Positions 1-8,180 of a stretch of 45,706 nucleotides of DNA are shown one piece after another; position 1 is the first letter of the stretch; every line of letters begins with the position of its first letter. Origin of the DNA: a virus; the IMG/VR virus record IMGVR_UViG_3300021142_000056, positions 1-45,706 of that record; one strand, given 5' to 3'. The translations under genes and the position numbers were made by a program. Below the pieces are notes generated by a model. It was not told the origin of the DNA and made no database searches. It saw only the letters and a list, made by a program, of their open reading frames with translations.

Positions 1-1
1 C

Positions 2-166
2 TTGCAGCCTCACACCGAATCACCGTCCCCTAGCCTGCTTCGCCAACTGGCGAGCATCTGCCCCCGGTGTTCCATCCACCATCGCAATCCTGAGTTAATC
101 GAATCCTGCGCTCAGGTCAACGAGCCGTGCTGGAACCGATGCCCCATCTGCAACGAGAGGAACTAA
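2..166 (+). CDS. Small zinc-ribbon-like protein, 5' end cut by window
   Basis: An open frame runs from the window edge to TAA at 164-166, giving at least 54 residues. It ends with two cysteine pairs, CPRC and CPIC, separated by about 25 residues, as in small zinc ribbons. The next gene starts four bases after the stop, so the two are probably co-transcribed. The start lies outside the window and the function is unknown. Confidence 0.5.
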   Translation: MQPHTESPSPSLLRQLASICPRCSIHHRNPELIESCAQVNEPCWNRCPICNERN

Positions 167-169
167 CCA

Positions 170-331
170 ATGGAAGAAGCAACTGTCATAACGTGCGCCT
201 TTTGCAAATCCGAAATCAACCCCGATGAGGATTGGTACGGAATAGGCCGAGACGAGAACACCTACTGCGAGCAGTGCCACAGCGCAGACATTAACGAAGG
301 CTCCACGCTGCTGCTGTTCACCCCCGGTTAG
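170..331 (+). CDS. Small zinc-ribbon protein (53 aa)
   Basis: ATG at 170 follows the previous stop closely, and the upstream sequence GAGAGGAAC can act as a ribosome binding site. Two CxxC pairs (CAFC near residue 9 and CEQC near residue 33) flank an acidic segment with DEDWYGIG. This spacing is typical of a one-zinc ribbon. No specific family is recognised; small proteins like this are common in actinophage accessory regions. Confidence 0.6.
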   Translation: MEEATVITCAFCKSEINPDEDWYGIGRDENTYCEQCHSADINEGSTLLLFTPG

Positions 332-349
332 GAAGAACCAACCAAGGTC

Positions 350-721
350 TTGGTCGGTTCGTGGTTTATCGTGGATGGCGAGAACTATGAGGAATGGACA
401 ACCCCCAAAATCACCTCGTACTGGAAGGCAACCAACGCCCATCGTGGCCACACGGAAACCTCAGTTGAGGGCTACACCGAAATCTTGTCCGGCTGGACTA
501 CCGGGATGCCCGACGAAACCGTGAGGCGTAAGGCCCTGTTCAACGACTGGGTGCAGGAGACGCTTCAGCACACGCCTGTCCCTGTGGCCTTGGCCTGCGA
601 AACCACGAGCAACGTCTTTTCTACCGGTATCGGAATCTCGGTTCCTACCGAGCAAGTGGATGAGTTCAAGGCGTGGCTGGGCGAAGACCGGTTCAAGGAA
701 TTGCACGACTGGCTGGGATGA
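350..721 (+). CDS. Hypothetical protein (123 aa)
   Basis: This frame probably starts at TTG 350, since there is no ATG near the 5' end; a GTG eight codons in is an alternative. The protein is acidic and rich in Trp and Thr, with no transmembrane segment or obvious motif. The C-terminal part (EQVDEFKAWLGEDRFKELHDWLG region) looks helical and amphipathic. It lies in the same direction as its neighbours. I do not recognise the family. Confidence 0.55.
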   Translation: MVGSWFIVDGENYEEWTTPKITSYWKATNAHRGHTETSVEGYTEILSGWTTGMPDETVRRKALFNDWVQETLQHTPVPVALACETTSNVFSTGIGISVPTEQVDEFKAWLGEDRFKELHDWLG

Positions 722-795
722 AATCACCTTGATGAACCCCCCTTACTTTTGGAAGGTCGTGTAGCCTTAGGGAAACCAACACGTTTGGAAGCCCA

Positions 796-1056
796 ATGGA
801 AAATCTCCCCATCGAATCCAGTGAAATCCGGTGCATCGCCCTAGAGGAAGGGCTGCGAGCAGGCATCTCGTTGGACAACCTGCGACTTGCGATGCTGAAC
901 CAAGCCGTGGAGTGGCTGGTGGAAATGACCGGACTGCCCAAGATGGAAGTGCGCCAACAATTGGCAGCCAACCGGGGTGGACAAGTGGCCAAGAACCTTG
1001 CTACAATTAACGCAGTTCGTTCTTTACTGAAGGATGAGCGTCAACCCAAGCAATAA
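796..1056 (+). CDS. Hypothetical helical protein (86 aa)
   Basis: ATG at 796 is preceded by GGAAG at a suitable distance. The product is almost entirely predicted helix and ends in a basic tail. It sits 23 bases upstream of the SSB gene in the same direction, so it is probably in the same operon and may belong to replication. No domain is recognised. Confidence 0.6.
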   Translation: MENLPIESSEIRCIALEEGLRAGISLDNLRLAMLNQAVEWLVEMTGLPKMEVRQQLAANRGGQVAKNLATINAVRSLLKDERQPKQ

Positions 1057-1079
1057 CAACCAAGATAGGAGAGGGTTCT

Positions 1080-1544
1080 ATGCCCGCAAACATCACACTC
1101 ATCGGCAACCTCACCCGTGACCCGGAATTAAAGGTCAGTCAGGGTGGGGTTTCTTACTTGCCGTTCTCCCTCGCGGTGAACAAGAACAAGAAGAACGCCA
1201 ACGGAGAATGGGAAACCGAGGCTTCCTACTTCGACTGCACCGCGTTCAAGGAACTTGCTGAAAACATTGCAGGCTCCGTGACCAAGGGAACCCGGCTCGT
1301 CGTGACTGGCCGAGTTGAGCAGGAGAACTGGGAAGACAAGGAGACTGGAGCCAAGCGTTCCAAGTTGGTGGTCATCGTTGATGAAGTCGCCGCTTCCCTG
1401 AAGTACGCCAGCGCAGTTGTGACCAAGAACGAGCGCACCACCGATGGTGGAAACTCTGGCTACAACTCTGGCAGCAACACCACACGCACGTCGTTTGGCT
1501 CTAACCGAGCCGACAACCAGCGTTTTGAGGACGAGCCGTTCTAG
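1080..1544 (+). CDS. ssb: Single-stranded DNA-binding protein
   Basis: This 154-aa protein has the bacterial SSB layout. An N-terminal OB fold starts MPANITLIGNLTRDPELK and includes the conserved FSLAVN, the YFDC.AF strand and GTRLVVTGRVEQENWEDK. A flexible Gly/Ser/Asn-rich linker follows at about 120-145, and the acidic tip ends EDEPF. That tip matches the terminal acidic-Pro-Phe motif by which SSBs contact replication and repair enzymes. A strong AGGAGAG lies just before ATG 1080. SSB coats single-stranded DNA during phage replication and recombination. An intrinsic terminator follows at 1586-1618. Confidence 0.95.
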   Translation: MPANITLIGNLTRDPELKVSQGGVSYLPFSLAVNKNKKNANGEWETEASYFDCTAFKELAENIAGSVTKGTRLVVTGRVEQENWEDKETGAKRSKLVVIVDEVAASLKYASAVVTKNERTTDGGNSGYNSGSNTTRTSFGSNRADNQRFEDEPF

Positions 1545-1585
1545 TCCTTTGACCATTCGGGAGTGACCGTAAGGCACTTACCAGC

Positions 1586-1618
1586 AAAGCCACCCTTTCT
1601 TCGGACTGGGTGGTTTTT
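1586..1618 (+). terminator. Intrinsic terminator after ssb
   Basis: CCACCC (1590-1595) pairs with GGGTGG (1608-1613) and can be extended outward by A-T pairs. Five T residues follow at 1614-1618. It lies 42 bases after the ssb stop and ends the first transcription unit. Confidence 0.8.
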
Positions 1619-1641
1619 GCACGTCCGGGCAACTCCCTAGC

Positions 1642-1661
1642 ACAACATTTCTAAATGTTGT
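1642..1661. promoter_or_regulatory. Perfect palindrome, candidate operator
   Basis: ACAACATTTCTAAATGTTGT is a perfect inverted repeat with 9-base arms and a 2-base centre. It ends directly before the ATG at 1662 of the next gene. It sits between a terminator and the start of a unit that leads into whiB and the portal, where a repressor or activator site is expected. The binding protein is unknown; a dimeric factor such as the LexA-like product at 28094 is only one possibility. Confidence 0.5.
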
Positions 1662-1871
1662 ATGTTTTGGAATGTGGATTTGCCTGAGCCAAACGACGAT
1701 GACTTCGATAAGGACATCACGAACCCGTTCGCTGGCGATGAACCATCACCACTAACCCTCGCCTTTGTAGAGATGCAAGAAGCGTTCCAATCTTTGATGG
1801 ATGCAGGGTTTACTGAAAACCAAGCCCTGAAGTTCTTGGCTTTCTGCTCAATCTACGAAGGGGACTTTTAG
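1662..1871 (+). CDS. Small acidic protein upstream of whiB (69 aa)
   Basis: ATG at 1662 follows the palindrome directly, with no Shine-Dalgarno sequence, so translation would be from a leaderless or nearly leaderless mRNA. The N-terminal third is strongly acidic (EPNDDDFDKD). The rest forms an amphipathic helix ending in FLAFCSIYEGDF. The stop abuts the next start codon, indicating translational coupling with the WhiB gene. Function unknown. Confidence 0.55.
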   Translation: MFWNVDLPEPNDDDFDKDITNPFAGDEPSPLTLAFVEMQEAFQSLMDAGFTENQALKFLAFCSIYEGDF

Positions 1872-2255
1872 TTGGACGTGGACAGGAACTTGAAGGCCCA
1901 GTACGAGGACATTGACCTCATCTACTTGGACTTCGACCTTTACAGCGCAGTAAAGAGGCCAGATTGGACTGACGAAGCAGCCTGTCGCAGCGCTCCAAAG
2001 GCCGACCATATTGACCTGTTCTTCCCTGAGCGACACGAAACTCCGGGCGGGAAACACCTCATCCCGGCTCGGAAGTTCTGTCTTGCCTGCCCAGTGCGCT
2101 ACAAATGTTTGGAAGTCGGAATTGACGAGCAGTTCGGTATCTGGGGCGGCCATTCACTGAGCCAACGCAGACGCATCGTGGCAGCAGTGAAATCCGGTAG
2201 TAGCCTTATAGAGGCTAGCCAAGCCATTGACGCACGGAGCAGGGATGCCAGATAA
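1872..2255 (+). CDS. WhiB-family Fe-S transcriptional regulator
   Basis: The 127-aa product has the four WhiB cysteines (C38, C70, C73, C79) in the spacing C-x31-C-x2-C-x5-C. The G[IV]WGG turn follows as GIWGGHS, then a basic helix (SQRRRIVAAVK). WhiB proteins bind a [4Fe-4S] cluster and act with the host primary sigma factor. They are restricted to Actinobacteria and their phages, and phage copies are known to modulate host transcription or superinfection. The likely start is TTG 1872, directly after the previous stop; GTG 1878 is an alternative. The 3' end overlaps the portal gene, which is unusual for a regulator. Confidence 0.9.
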   Translation: MDVDRNLKAQYEDIDLIYLDFDLYSAVKRPDWTDEAACRSAPKADHIDLFFPERHETPGGKHLIPARKFCLACPVRYKCLEVGIDEQFGIWGGHSLSQRRRIVAAVKSGSSLIEASQAIDARSRDAR

Positions 2256-3885
2256 TCCAAATCCAAATGACCCGCTTCCACAGGTAGATAACTTTAGCGA
2301 ACTCGGTGCCACTGGTCTGTGGCGCACGGGTGGATTCGTCATTGACGATATCCTGCCTCAACTCCGAGGCCGACAGTCTCTCACTGCCTACCGGGATATG
2401 GCTGAAAACGACCCGATTATCGGGGCGATTCTCTTTGCCGTTGAGCGCGTCATTCTTCAGGTGGACTGGCGTGTAGACCCCTACAGCGACCCGACTGGCG
2501 AAACACCACTTGATACCGACGATGCTGCTGCCATCTTCGTACAGGAATGTATGGACGATATGTCCCATTCGTGGCACGAGTTGATGATTGCCATTGTGTC
2601 GTTTTTGACCTACGGCTGGTCGTACTTTGAAATCGTCTACAAGCAGCGCAAGGGGCCAGACCAGAAAGACCCCAGCCTGCGCTCCAAGTACAGCGACAAC
2701 AAGGTTGGCTGGCGCAAGATTGCAATGCGAGCGCAAGACAGCCTTTGGCAGTGGCAGTTCGATGAATCCGGTGGTGTAAAAGCGATGATTCAACGTGACC
2801 CCACCACGGGTCGCTTGAACGTCATCCCCATTGAGAAGGCCCTACTGTTCCGTACGACTTCAGCACGAGGCAACCCGGAAGGTCGCTCCATCCTGCGAAA
2901 CTCGTTCAAGTCGTGGTACTACAAGCGTCGTATTGAAGAATTTGAAGCCGTTGGGGTGGAACGTGACCTCGCCGGGCTTCCGGTTGGCTACGTCCCAGCC
3001 GAATGGATGAGTGCGACTGCTACGCCTGCTGAAAGGGCTTCGCTCAACGCTATGGAGCGCATTGTCCGTGGTGTAAAGCGCAACGAAACTGAGGGTGTCA
3101 TCCTCCCGATGATGTTCGATGAGAACGGCAAGCAACTCGTGGACTTCAAGTTGCTGAACTCCGGTGGCGCACGTCAGTTCAACACTGACCAAATCATTAC
3201 CCGATACAACCAGCAAATTGCGATGACCTGTCTGGCCGACTTCATTATGCTCGGCCACGAGAGCGTCGGCTCATTTGCCCTCGGAGCGAGCAAGATTGAC
3301 TTGTTTATGGCTGCGGTGGAATCGTGGATTCGACTGATTGCCGAGGTCTTCAACAGCCACGCCATCCCACGCCTTATGGCCCTGAACGGCTTCGACACGG
3401 CTCGCTGCCCCAACTTGACCTACGGTCAGGTGAACGCCATTGACCTGAACGAACTCGGTGGCTTCCTCGCCAACCTGTCAACAGCACAATTGCTCACCCC
3501 GGACAACAATTTGGAAGACTACCTGCGTGAGTTGGCCGGACTTCCGTTGTTCCAGCCTGAGCCGAACGGTCTTGCCGACAACGTTCGTTATGGTGGAAAC
3601 CAAATCGCCCCCGACCCGGCGATGCAGGATGCCAAGGGCAAGTTCGTTGCAACCAACACGGGCAGCCGTTCCTCATCACCACAATCCAATACCGTCTCAT
3701 CTGGCGTGAAGAATCCCCAAGGCGGTCTGAACGACCAGTCGGGTGGTAGTGGAATCCAAGCCGACATCTCCAGTCAGGGCTATCCCGGCGAAACTGGGCA
3801 GGTTCCACCATCAGGTAAGGGTGGCAACAAGAAACCAACTGGCGTAAACGGGCCTCTTACCAACAACCAAGGGCCGACTTCGTGA
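2245..3885 (+). CDS. Portal protein (DUF935/Mu gp29-like)
   Basis: The 546-aa protein resembles the DUF935 portal group. It has the early stretch AYRDMAENDPIIGAILFAVE, a strand pair around GWSYFEIVYK, and a later helical region with FIMLGHESVGSFALGASK. Portals form the dodecameric ring at the head vertex through which DNA enters and leaves. ATG 2245 follows GGAGCAGGG and overlaps the end of whiB by 11 bases. The last about 100 residues are low-complexity Gly/Ser/Asn/Gln and probably disordered. No terminase gene lies upstream in this window, which departs from the usual terminase-portal order. Confidence 0.85.
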   Translation: MPDNPNPNDPLPQVDNFSELGATGLWRTGGFVIDDILPQLRGRQSLTAYRDMAENDPIIGAILFAVERVILQVDWRVDPYSDPTGETPLDTDDAAAIFVQECMDDMSHSWHELMIAIVSFLTYGWSYFEIVYKQRKGPDQKDPSLRSKYSDNKVGWRKIAMRAQDSLWQWQFDESGGVKAMIQRDPTTGRLNVIPIEKALLFRTTSARGNPEGRSILRNSFKSWYYKRRIEEFEAVGVERDLAGLPVGYVPAEWMSATATPAERASLNAMERIVRGVKRNETEGVILPMMFDENGKQLVDFKLLNSGGARQFNTDQIITRYNQQIAMTCLADFIMLGHESVGSFALGASKIDLFMAAVESWIRLIAEVFNSHAIPRLMALNGFDTARCPNLTYGQVNAIDLNELGGFLANLSTAQLLTPDNNLEDYLRELAGLPLFQPEPNGLADNVRYGGNQIAPDPAMQDAKGKFVATNTGSRSSSPQSNTVSSGVKNPQGGLNDQSGGSGIQADISSQGYPGETGQVPPSGKGGNKKPTGVNGPLTNNQGPTS

Positions 3886-3995
3886 CGATTCATATTCGCA
3901 AGGTGAAAGCGTCAAAGCCAAAGAAGAAGCCAGCAATCAGGGTTGGCTCGGCACGAGGCACCGTATCAGCACCGGTTCGCTCCCAAAAGCGATAG
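3882..3995 (+). CDS. Very short basic peptide (37 aa)
   Basis: GTG at 3882 overlaps the portal stop in the coupling arrangement GTGA. The frame runs to TAG 3993-3995. About one third of residues are Lys or Arg, with a KPKKKP core and a C-terminal QKR. The overlap geometry matches that of many real gene pairs here. Its charge would suit nucleic-acid or capsid-interior binding, but that is a guess. Its size makes the call uncertain. Confidence 0.45.
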   Translation: MTIHIRKVKASKPKKKPAIRVGSARGTVSAPVRSQKR

Positions 3996-4052
3996 GCCAT
4001 TTCCTAAACATAGGATAGCATTTACCCCAAGCGCGCAAGGAGAAAAAGGCCC

Positions 4053-5879
4053 GTGGAACAAATGAACGTACTGGATGTGGTGGCAGACATTTCCCTCAGT
4101 GAAATCGTCGTGAACAAGTCGTTGCCTGCCGACGTTCGTGAGGGTGCTGCTGACCTTTTGACCGAGGGCCACGTCACTGCCGACTTGATGGCAATTGAAA
4201 AGAGTGGCGAAGTCGCACTGGTCATCGTTCCCAATGGTGAAACGGACAACAACCACATTTGGAAGCGTCTCTCCGAGCGCATCTTCGGCAAGGAAGATAT
4301 GTCTCCGAACGCCGAAAAGCGTCTCATCAGCCGAAACATCGCTAAGGGCCTCGCCAACGTTCCCCACCCGTTCACCAAGAGCAAGAACGACTTCGACGGT
4401 GTGCAGCCCTGTCTCATCTGTGGCTCAGTGGTGGAAACTTCCATCTGCGAGCCGTTGGACAAGGCGATTGGGTTCCCGTTCACGTTCAACAGCAGCCCGG
4501 TTGACAACGCTCCCGACGATTCTTCTGATGATTCCACCACCGATGGAGCCGTGCAAGTGAACCTCGACCCCAACACCGTTGCAGCCATTCTTCAGGCAGT
4601 CCAAGGCGGACAAGACGATTCGTCTGACGATTCCACCTCTAGCGAGGACAGTGAGGATTCCTCGTCTAGTAGTTCTTCCTCATCAAGTTCGTCAAGTTCT
4701 AGTAGTTCTTCCTCATCGTCTAGTTCCAGCAGTTCCTCCAGCAGCGACGATGACAGTTCTTCTTCGTCATCTAGCAGTAGTTCGTCCAGCAGCAGCAGTT
4801 CATCAAGTGACGATATGTCTGCACCGATGGTTGCCGTGGTGACCCCGGATGTCGCTGCTCCTGAAGACAACTCCAGTGAAATATCGCCCCTTGGCGATGA
4901 CTGGCGTGATGGTCTTGACCCGTGGCAGGTGGAATTGGCCGACAGTCTTGACGAACTCGTTGAGCAGATGGGTCGCATCCCGACCACCGACGCTGCCTAC
5001 ACTGACGCTTCCCCGTACATCGGTAGCGGAAACACCTGCGCCAACTGCGTCGCTTGTGGCGACAACAACTCGTGCGACTGGGTGGCTGTGACCTGCAACC
5101 CCAGTGGCTGGTGCAAGTTCAACATTGTTCCTGTGCTGATTCAGGCTTCGGCTGAGGCAGACACCTACTACAAGTCCCGTCGCAAGAAGGATGAGGATGA
5201 CCCCTTTGAGGATGAGGAACGCTACGAGAACGACGAAGATTCCAGCGACGATGACGATTCGGATGATTCGGATGTTGAGAAGGACTACGGCCCCGGTGTT
5301 GGTGGCGTTCACGTTGATTCCCCAGACTGGTCTGGTGGAAAGAAGATGCGTACTCGCAAGCCGAAGAATATGACGGTTCTCGCTGAGGCTGCGCCTGAAG
5401 TGATGCAAGACGCAAACTTGATGCAGAAGTCCAGTGAAATCCCGAACCAAATCCAAAAGTCTGACGAAAAGCGATACACGCTCGGCCCTTGGTACGTTCC
5501 AAACCGCAGTGATGCCCACGGCGAGTGGACTGACCCCGAAGAACTCCAAAAGGCACTCTGGGGTTATGTGGAGAACGGCGACAGGGACATTCGACTTCAG
5601 CACAATGTGAACATTGTGGCTGGCAAGTGGGTTGAGGCCCTGACGTGGCCACACCCAATCGAAGTTCCAATGCTTCAAGCCGACACTGGGCAAATCACCA
5701 AGACTGCGTTCCCTGCCGGAACTGTGTTCCTCGGCGTTCAGTGGGAGCCTTGGGCTTGGGAACTCGTCAAGAAGGGTGAAATCCGTGGATACTCCATCGG
5801 CGGCACCGGTTCAGGCGTGGAAGTTGACCTCCCCACCGACGAACAAACCTTGAAAAACTTCCCCACCCTCGGAAAGTAG
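4053..5879 (+). CDS. XkdF-like head protease with serine tract
   Basis: The 608-aa product ends (about residues 474-600) in a domain resembling XkdF of the PBSX element. It has LGPWYVPNRSDAHGEWTDPEE, a strand ending in H, and VFLGVQWEPWAWELVKKGEIRGYSIGG. XkdF-type proteins are annotated as capsid-associated putative serine proteases. Before it lie an N-terminal domain (1-160) with CLIC near 117, a nearly pure Ser/Asp tract (about 187-254), a Cys-rich insert with seven cysteines (about 328-356) and a second acidic stretch (about 385-415). GTG 4053 follows AAGGAG. It sits between the portal and the block of proteins carrying the GHxFxGNQ tag, so it may process them. Confidence 0.75.
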   Translation: MEQMNVLDVVADISLSEIVVNKSLPADVREGAADLLTEGHVTADLMAIEKSGEVALVIVPNGETDNNHIWKRLSERIFGKEDMSPNAEKRLISRNIAKGLANVPHPFTKSKNDFDGVQPCLICGSVVETSICEPLDKAIGFPFTFNSSPVDNAPDDSSDDSTTDGAVQVNLDPNTVAAILQAVQGGQDDSSDDSTSSEDSEDSSSSSSSSSSSSSSSSSSSSSSSSSSSSSDDDSSSSSSSSSSSSSSSSSSDDMSAPMVAVVTPDVAAPEDNSSEISPLGDDWRDGLDPWQVELADSLDELVEQMGRIPTTDAAYTDASPYIGSGNTCANCVACGDNNSCDWVAVTCNPSGWCKFNIVPVLIQASAEADTYYKSRRKKDEDDPFEDEERYENDEDSSDDDDSDDSDVEKDYGPGVGGVHVDSPDWSGGKKMRTRKPKNMTVLAEAAPEVMQDANLMQKSSEIPNQIQKSDEKRYTLGPWYVPNRSDAHGEWTDPEELQKALWGYVENGDRDIRLQHNVNIVAGKWVEALTWPHPIEVPMLQADTGQITKTAFPAGTVFLGVQWEPWAWELVKKGEIRGYSIGGTGSGVEVDLPTDEQTLKNFPTLGK

Positions 5880-5886
5880 GAACGAA

Positions 5887-7065
5887 ATGTCAGAGTTTTA
5901 CAAGTCTGTTGGTGAAATCCTTGGCGAGAACAATTGGGTGAAGGTGGCCAAGGACTTGGGTTCGCTCTACCCAAACGCCCAACTGCCGGAAAACTTTGAC
6001 GCTTCCAATCCTTACGTTGCAGCAGCCGGGCAACTGATGAACGATGCCCGAATGATTGTGGCCATCCACGAGAATTCGACGCTTCACCAAAACGGCGTTC
6101 CTCCGCTTGTTGACGAGGACTACATCGTTCTCGCCCAGAAGCACGGGGACTTGGCCGAACAGCACCGTCAGTTCGCAATGCAACTCCAAGCAGCCAACCC
6201 CACTGGCTACATCCAAGCCATTTCCGGCCACGGTGATGCCTACGGCGCACATTTGGATGCCCAGCGAGTTGCTTTTATGATGGCCCCAGTGGTCGTTGAC
6301 CAGCACTGGGATGGGAAGCACGGACAGATTCTCCCGGCGAGGTGGAATACCGAGAACAAGGTGTGGCGAGCAGCCCACCGTGCGTTCTTGATGTCGCAGC
6401 AAGCGTTTAACCGCACCTCGTTCGACACGGGCGTTGCCAAGAGTATGGGCGAAAGTCTTGCTGATGTCATCCGTCACGACCAAGACCACGACGATTGGCA
6501 CGCAATGCACGGCGACCCGCCCTGCAAGTCAGAAGCCGACTGCGCTCGTATGCGGGCCAAGTATGCAGAGGTGAAGGCCGAAAACGGTGTCCAAAAGGGA
6601 GACGTTCCCGGTCACGAATTCCACGGTAATCAGTATGCCGAAGCACGCAGTGCGAACGACCACCTAAAGATTGCAAACAACTTGCATCTTCAGCACGATG
6701 ACGAAGCCGACCCAGAGAGTGTGTCGGCACAGCACGAAATCGCAGCATCGCTACACCGTGATATGTCTAGCAAGTTGCGCGACCTTGCTCAAAACGCCTT
6801 AGATAGCCAGCACCCCATTACCTCCAGTTCTTTGCGTCACGCCGCTGAACTTCACGCAGAGGCGGCTCAGGCACACGAAGAAGCAGCCAAAGTGACTGCT
6901 GAAAAGGGAATTGGTCGAGAAAGTATTGACGCCGCTTTCCCAGCCGTTAGAGCAAGCCGTGGCGCAAATGAGGCTACTGACCAAGCACTCAATTTGGCAG
7001 GGGACACGGGGCTTGCTCCAGTGTCTTCGTCCTTCCCCAGTGGCGCACCTCACTACAACTACTGA
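5887..7065 (+). CDS. Tagged helical virion-type protein (392 aa)
   Basis: The N-terminal 235 residues form a mostly helical His-rich domain that I do not recognise (HGDLAEQHRQFAMQLQAAN, then RHDQDHDDWHAMHGD). The peptide tag KGDVPGHEFHGNQY follows at residues 237-250. The C-terminal 140 residues are helical, with Ala/His/Glu repeats such as HAAELHAEAAQAHEEAA. The end PSGAPHYNY resembles an internal PSGAPYF segment of the gene at 8181. ATG 5887 lies eight bases after the XkdF stop, within one operon. Probably an internal head or cargo protein; function unknown. Confidence 0.7.
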   Translation: MSEFYKSVGEILGENNWVKVAKDLGSLYPNAQLPENFDASNPYVAAAGQLMNDARMIVAIHENSTLHQNGVPPLVDEDYIVLAQKHGDLAEQHRQFAMQLQAANPTGYIQAISGHGDAYGAHLDAQRVAFMMAPVVVDQHWDGKHGQILPARWNTENKVWRAAHRAFLMSQQAFNRTSFDTGVAKSMGESLADVIRHDQDHDDWHAMHGDPPCKSEADCARMRAKYAEVKAENGVQKGDVPGHEFHGNQYAEARSANDHLKIANNLHLQHDDEADPESVSAQHEIAASLHRDMSSKLRDLAQNALDSQHPITSSSLRHAAELHAEAAQAHEEAAKVTAEKGIGRESIDAAFPAVRASRGANEATDQALNLAGDTGLAPVSSSFPSGAPHYNY

Positions 7066-7120
7066 AAAGCAAAACCATTGGTAGCATTATTGCAACCACG
7101 ACTTAGTAAAGGAAGTCCAA

Positions 7121-7711
7121 ATGTCGGATTACGATTCGCAAATTGAGGAATGGCTGGTTCTGGCGAAGGGTGGCCCCGGTTCGGGTGAACACGAGGGACA
7201 CCCATTCCGTGGCAACGGCACCACCGGTGGTGTCCCACAGTCTCGGAGCCACGACAACCCAGAAAGCGAAAAGTCGTGGAGCCACGGTCAGCACCTTGAC
7301 GCTGCATCGTCACATATGGCTGCTGCTCAGGCTGCGTTGATGCGTGGTAGCCACGGTGTCGCAATGCGCCACTTCAACACTGCTGCTCGTCACTACGCTT
7401 GGGCTGCTGCTCGGCTCAACACCAACGGCGCAGACCCGATGCTTCACCAGACTGCGAAGACTGGCTACGCTGCTGCCCACCACGCTGGCGACACTGCTGA
7501 AATCGCCAACAAGGACGTTCGTGCCTACGCTTCTGCGCTCCGTTCGGGTGCTGATGCCCACACCCTCTCGCTTCTTGCAATGAAGGCTCAGGCGAGCCAC
7601 AGTGAGGCAGTCAAGGCTGCAACCACGGCAATGAACAACGAGAGTGAAATCGGCGCACACCGTATGAGTGCTGCCATCTCCGGTGCCATCCCGCAGGCAG
7701 AATCGGCTTAG
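7121..7711 (+). CDS. Tagged His/Ala-rich helical protein (196 aa)
   Basis: A short N terminus leads into the long form of the tag (KGGPGSGEHEGHPFRGNG) at residues 16-33. The Gln of GNQ is Gly here. The rest is a run of helices with periodic His and Ala (LDAASSHMAAAQAAL, HFNTAARHYAWAAARL), like the C-terminal parts of the 5887, 8181 and 10161 products. AAAGGAAG precedes ATG 7121. The dps gene begins two bases after its stop. No enzyme motif is visible. Confidence 0.7.
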   Translation: MSDYDSQIEEWLVLAKGGPGSGEHEGHPFRGNGTTGGVPQSRSHDNPESEKSWSHGQHLDAASSHMAAAQAALMRGSHGVAMRHFNTAARHYAWAAARLNTNGADPMLHQTAKTGYAAAHHAGDTAEIANKDVRAYASALRSGADAHTLSLLAMKAQASHSEAVKAATTAMNNESEIGAHRMSAAISGAIPQAESA

Positions 7712-7713
7712 TA

Positions 7714-8172
7714 ATGCTGGTTGAAAAGGATGGCTCAGTGACACTTCCGGTGGCGTTGGCGACTTGTCTCGCTGATGCCACTGTGATGTATCACCGCGTC
7801 CACGCTTTTCATTGGAACATCGTCGGCACCGACTTCCCCCAGTACCACGCAAAGTTTGAGGAAATCTACAACGACGTGTGGGAAAGCCTTGACGGTCTTG
7901 GTGAAAACCTCCGCAAGGTCGGCGTGTTCGCCCCTTTCCGGTTGACTGACCTTGCTGGAATCGCTTCGGTGTCGGACATCCCGGTTGCCGATTACGACCA
8001 CACGACGCTCGTGACCGACCTCATCGCAGTAAACAACGGTGTGCTGGAAAGCCTGAACTCGGCGTTCCAAATCGCTAGCAACACTGGCAAGCAGGGAATT
8101 GCAAACTTCCTCGCTGGTCGAATCGAAATGCACGACAAATGGGCTTGGCAACTCCAAGCCTCACTCGGTTAG
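7714..8172 (+). CDS. dps: Dps-like ferritin
   Basis: The 152-aa protein has the Dps four-helix signature: YHRVHAFHWNIVG, then FPQYHAKFEEIYNDVWESLDGLGENLRKVG. H33, H45, D60 and E64 reproduce the spacing of the Dps ferroxidase ligands. Dps forms 12-subunit shells that oxidise iron with peroxide and can bind DNA. The gene lies inside the structural/cargo operon, two bases after the previous stop, and carries no GHxFxGNQ tag. It may protect phage or host DNA, or be carried in the virion; the context favours a virion-related role but does not prove it. Confidence 0.9.
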   Translation: MLVEKDGSVTLPVALATCLADATVMYHRVHAFHWNIVGTDFPQYHAKFEEIYNDVWESLDGLGENLRKVGVFAPFRLTDLAGIASVSDIPVADYDHTTLVTDLIAVNNGVLESLNSAFQIASNTGKQGIANFLAGRIEMHDKWAWQLQASLG

Positions 8173-8180
8173 GACAAAAA

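Noticed and set aside
4660-4810. Serine tract as a simple-sequence DNA slippage product
   Set aside because: All six Ser codons are mixed without a regular DNA period, so the tract is not a plain microsatellite.
4592-4987. Minus-strand Leu/Glu-rich frame opposite the serine tract
   Set aside because: It only mirrors the Ser/Asp codons of the XkdF-like gene; no start signal.
8139-8180. Upstream in-frame ATG for the double-tag gene after dps
   Set aside because: It lies inside dps without a ribosome binding site, while ATG 8181 directly follows AGGACAAAA.
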